A DNA stretch of 64,000 bases from Sphingobium sp. BYY-5. GTDB lineage: Bacteria > Pseudomonadota > Alphaproteobacteria > Sphingomonadales > Sphingomonadaceae. The translations under genes were made by a program, and so were the position numbers. The stretch is taken from the NCBI RefSeq assembly GCF_022758885.1, contig NZ_JALEBH010000001.1:1550001-1614000 (forward strand), in the 5' to 3' direction. Within the stretch, counting starts at the first letter, position 1, and each line of letters opens with the position of its first letter. Under the pieces are notes generated by a model. It made no database searches. It saw only the letters and a list, made by a program, of their open reading frames with translations, and had not been told where the DNA came from. This document shows positions 63,545-64,000 of the stretch, one piece after another.

Positions 63545-64000
63545 TGGCTGATATTCGCGCTCAAATCACCCGCGTCCGTGATGCGGCGAACGATGTCGCC
63601 GTCACCGCGGCCGACCGGATCAAGGATGGCACCGAAAAAGCGCGCGAAGGCGCGGGTGAACTCATCCAGACGGGTAAGGACAAGGCGACCGACGCCTATG
63701 CCGACGCCCGCGACAAGACGCAGCGCGCCGCCGCCCGCGCCAACCAGATCGTGCAGGAGCATCCCGTGATCGCGGTGGCGGGCGCGGTCGCCGCCGGCGC
63801 GCTGATCGCCTGGATGTTCCCCAAGAGCCGCCGCGCGATGAAGGCGCTGCCCGGCCTTGCCGCCACGGCGGGCGCCAAAGTGGTGGAGGCCGCCGTCGCC
63901 GCGCGCAGCGTCGCAGCCGATGCCGCCAGCACCGCGCGCAATGCCGCGACCGAAGGCGCCGAAACGGTGAAGCAGGGCGCCAGCGACGCGCTTCAAGCTG
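63544..64000 (+). CDS. YqjD/DUF883-like protein, 3' truncated by window
   Basis: Open from the ATG at 63544 to the window end (152 codons visible, no stop). It begins MADIRAQITRVRDAANDVAV, followed by a long amphipathic helix (DRIKDGTEKAREGAGELIQT, DKATDAYADARDKTQRAAARA), the DUF883 hallmark QEHPVIAVAGAVAAGALIAWMFPKS (membrane anchor preceded by Q-E-H-P) and an Ala-rich section with EGAETVKQGASDAL repeats beyond. It completes a four-gene run of membrane-linked small proteins; the rest is outside the window. Confidence 0.82.
   Translation, partial: MADIRAQITRVRDAANDVAVTAADRIKDGTEKAREGAGELIQTGKDKATDAYADARDKTQRAAARANQIVQEHPVIAVAGAVAAGALIAWMFPKSRRAMKALPGLAATAGAKVVEAAVAARSVAADAASTARNAATEGAETVKQGASDALQA

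Overview
This is a GC-rich, gene-dense chromosomal stretch from an alphaproteobacterium, almost certainly a member of the Sphingomonadaceae (Sphingobium or Sphingomonas type; genus not resolved from sequence alone). The evidence is the family content: a DUF1465/RcdA-like protein, the DUF1013 cell-cycle regulator TrcR, a DksA with a degenerate zinc finger, a pyruvate dehydrogenase E1 beta subunit carrying its own lipoyl domain, the tamA-tamB pair, DUF1192, an outer-membrane TonB receptor of the sphingomonad type, and intergenic palindromes of the kind scattered through sphingomonad genomes. No rRNA, tRNA, CRISPR array, insertion sequence, prophage or integrase was seen.

Layout. 1-3.1 kb: end of a sugar transporter, aldose 1-epimerase, LapA-like protein, pyrF, a YbjN-like protein. 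3.2-12.8 kb: thioesterase, a tiny new ORF, an outer-membrane beta-barrel protein, then the leftward operon tamA-tamB-sdaA. 12.9-16.5 kb: regulators and small proteins (DUF1465, two divergent DUF465 proteins, PilZ, DksA) and a Ser/Gly-rich protein with a PEP-CTERM-like tail. 16.7-28.7 kb: serS, a K+ channel, a TonB receptor, rimO, a DUF3298-type lipoprotein, an aminopeptidase, MarR, NlpC/P60, argC. 28.7-34.3 kb: repeat-rich, with a PQQ-type sugar dehydrogenase, a DUF815 ATPase and a Sua5/YrdC enzyme. 34.3-41.5 kb: msrA, fadD, trcR, a glycosyltransferase with an LpxH-like phosphatase, quinone oxidoreductase, DUF1192. 41.7-53 kb: clpA, a lower-GC orphan, GST, aldo/keto reductase with divergent TetR, BI-1 protein, thpR, sodC, a glyoxalase-fold protein with divergent GbsR/MarR regulator and a membrane protein, trmFO. 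53-57.2 kb: EF-hand protein, a squalene/phytoene-synthase-like protein and a coupled TadG-TadE-TadE operon. 57.5-61.9 kb: the leftward block eno-ftsB-pdhA-pdhB. 62.1 kb to the end: a rightward run of four short membrane-linked proteins resembling the enterobacterial yqjD-yqjE-yqjK genes, cut by the window end.

How genes work together. Several sets are translationally coupled by 1-4 nt overlaps (lapA/pyrF, tamA/tamB/sdaA, NlpC/argC, tadG/tadE/tadE, pdhA/pdhB, the small-protein run at the right end). The most informative regulatory signals are: an 18-bp palindrome present both in front of the gbsR-like gene and in front of the next membrane protein gene (17 of 18 positions shared); a CtrA-like box in front of the Tad operon; and an EcfG-type (general stress sigma) promoter candidate in front of the yqjDEK-like run. 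The dispersed palindromes fall into several families, and in three cases a gene's TAG stop sits exactly at the repeat edge. I found no wholly new multi-gene defence or biosynthetic system; the best candidates for undescribed biology are the GbsR-membrane protein module, the stress-type small-protein operon and the Ser-rich sorted protein.
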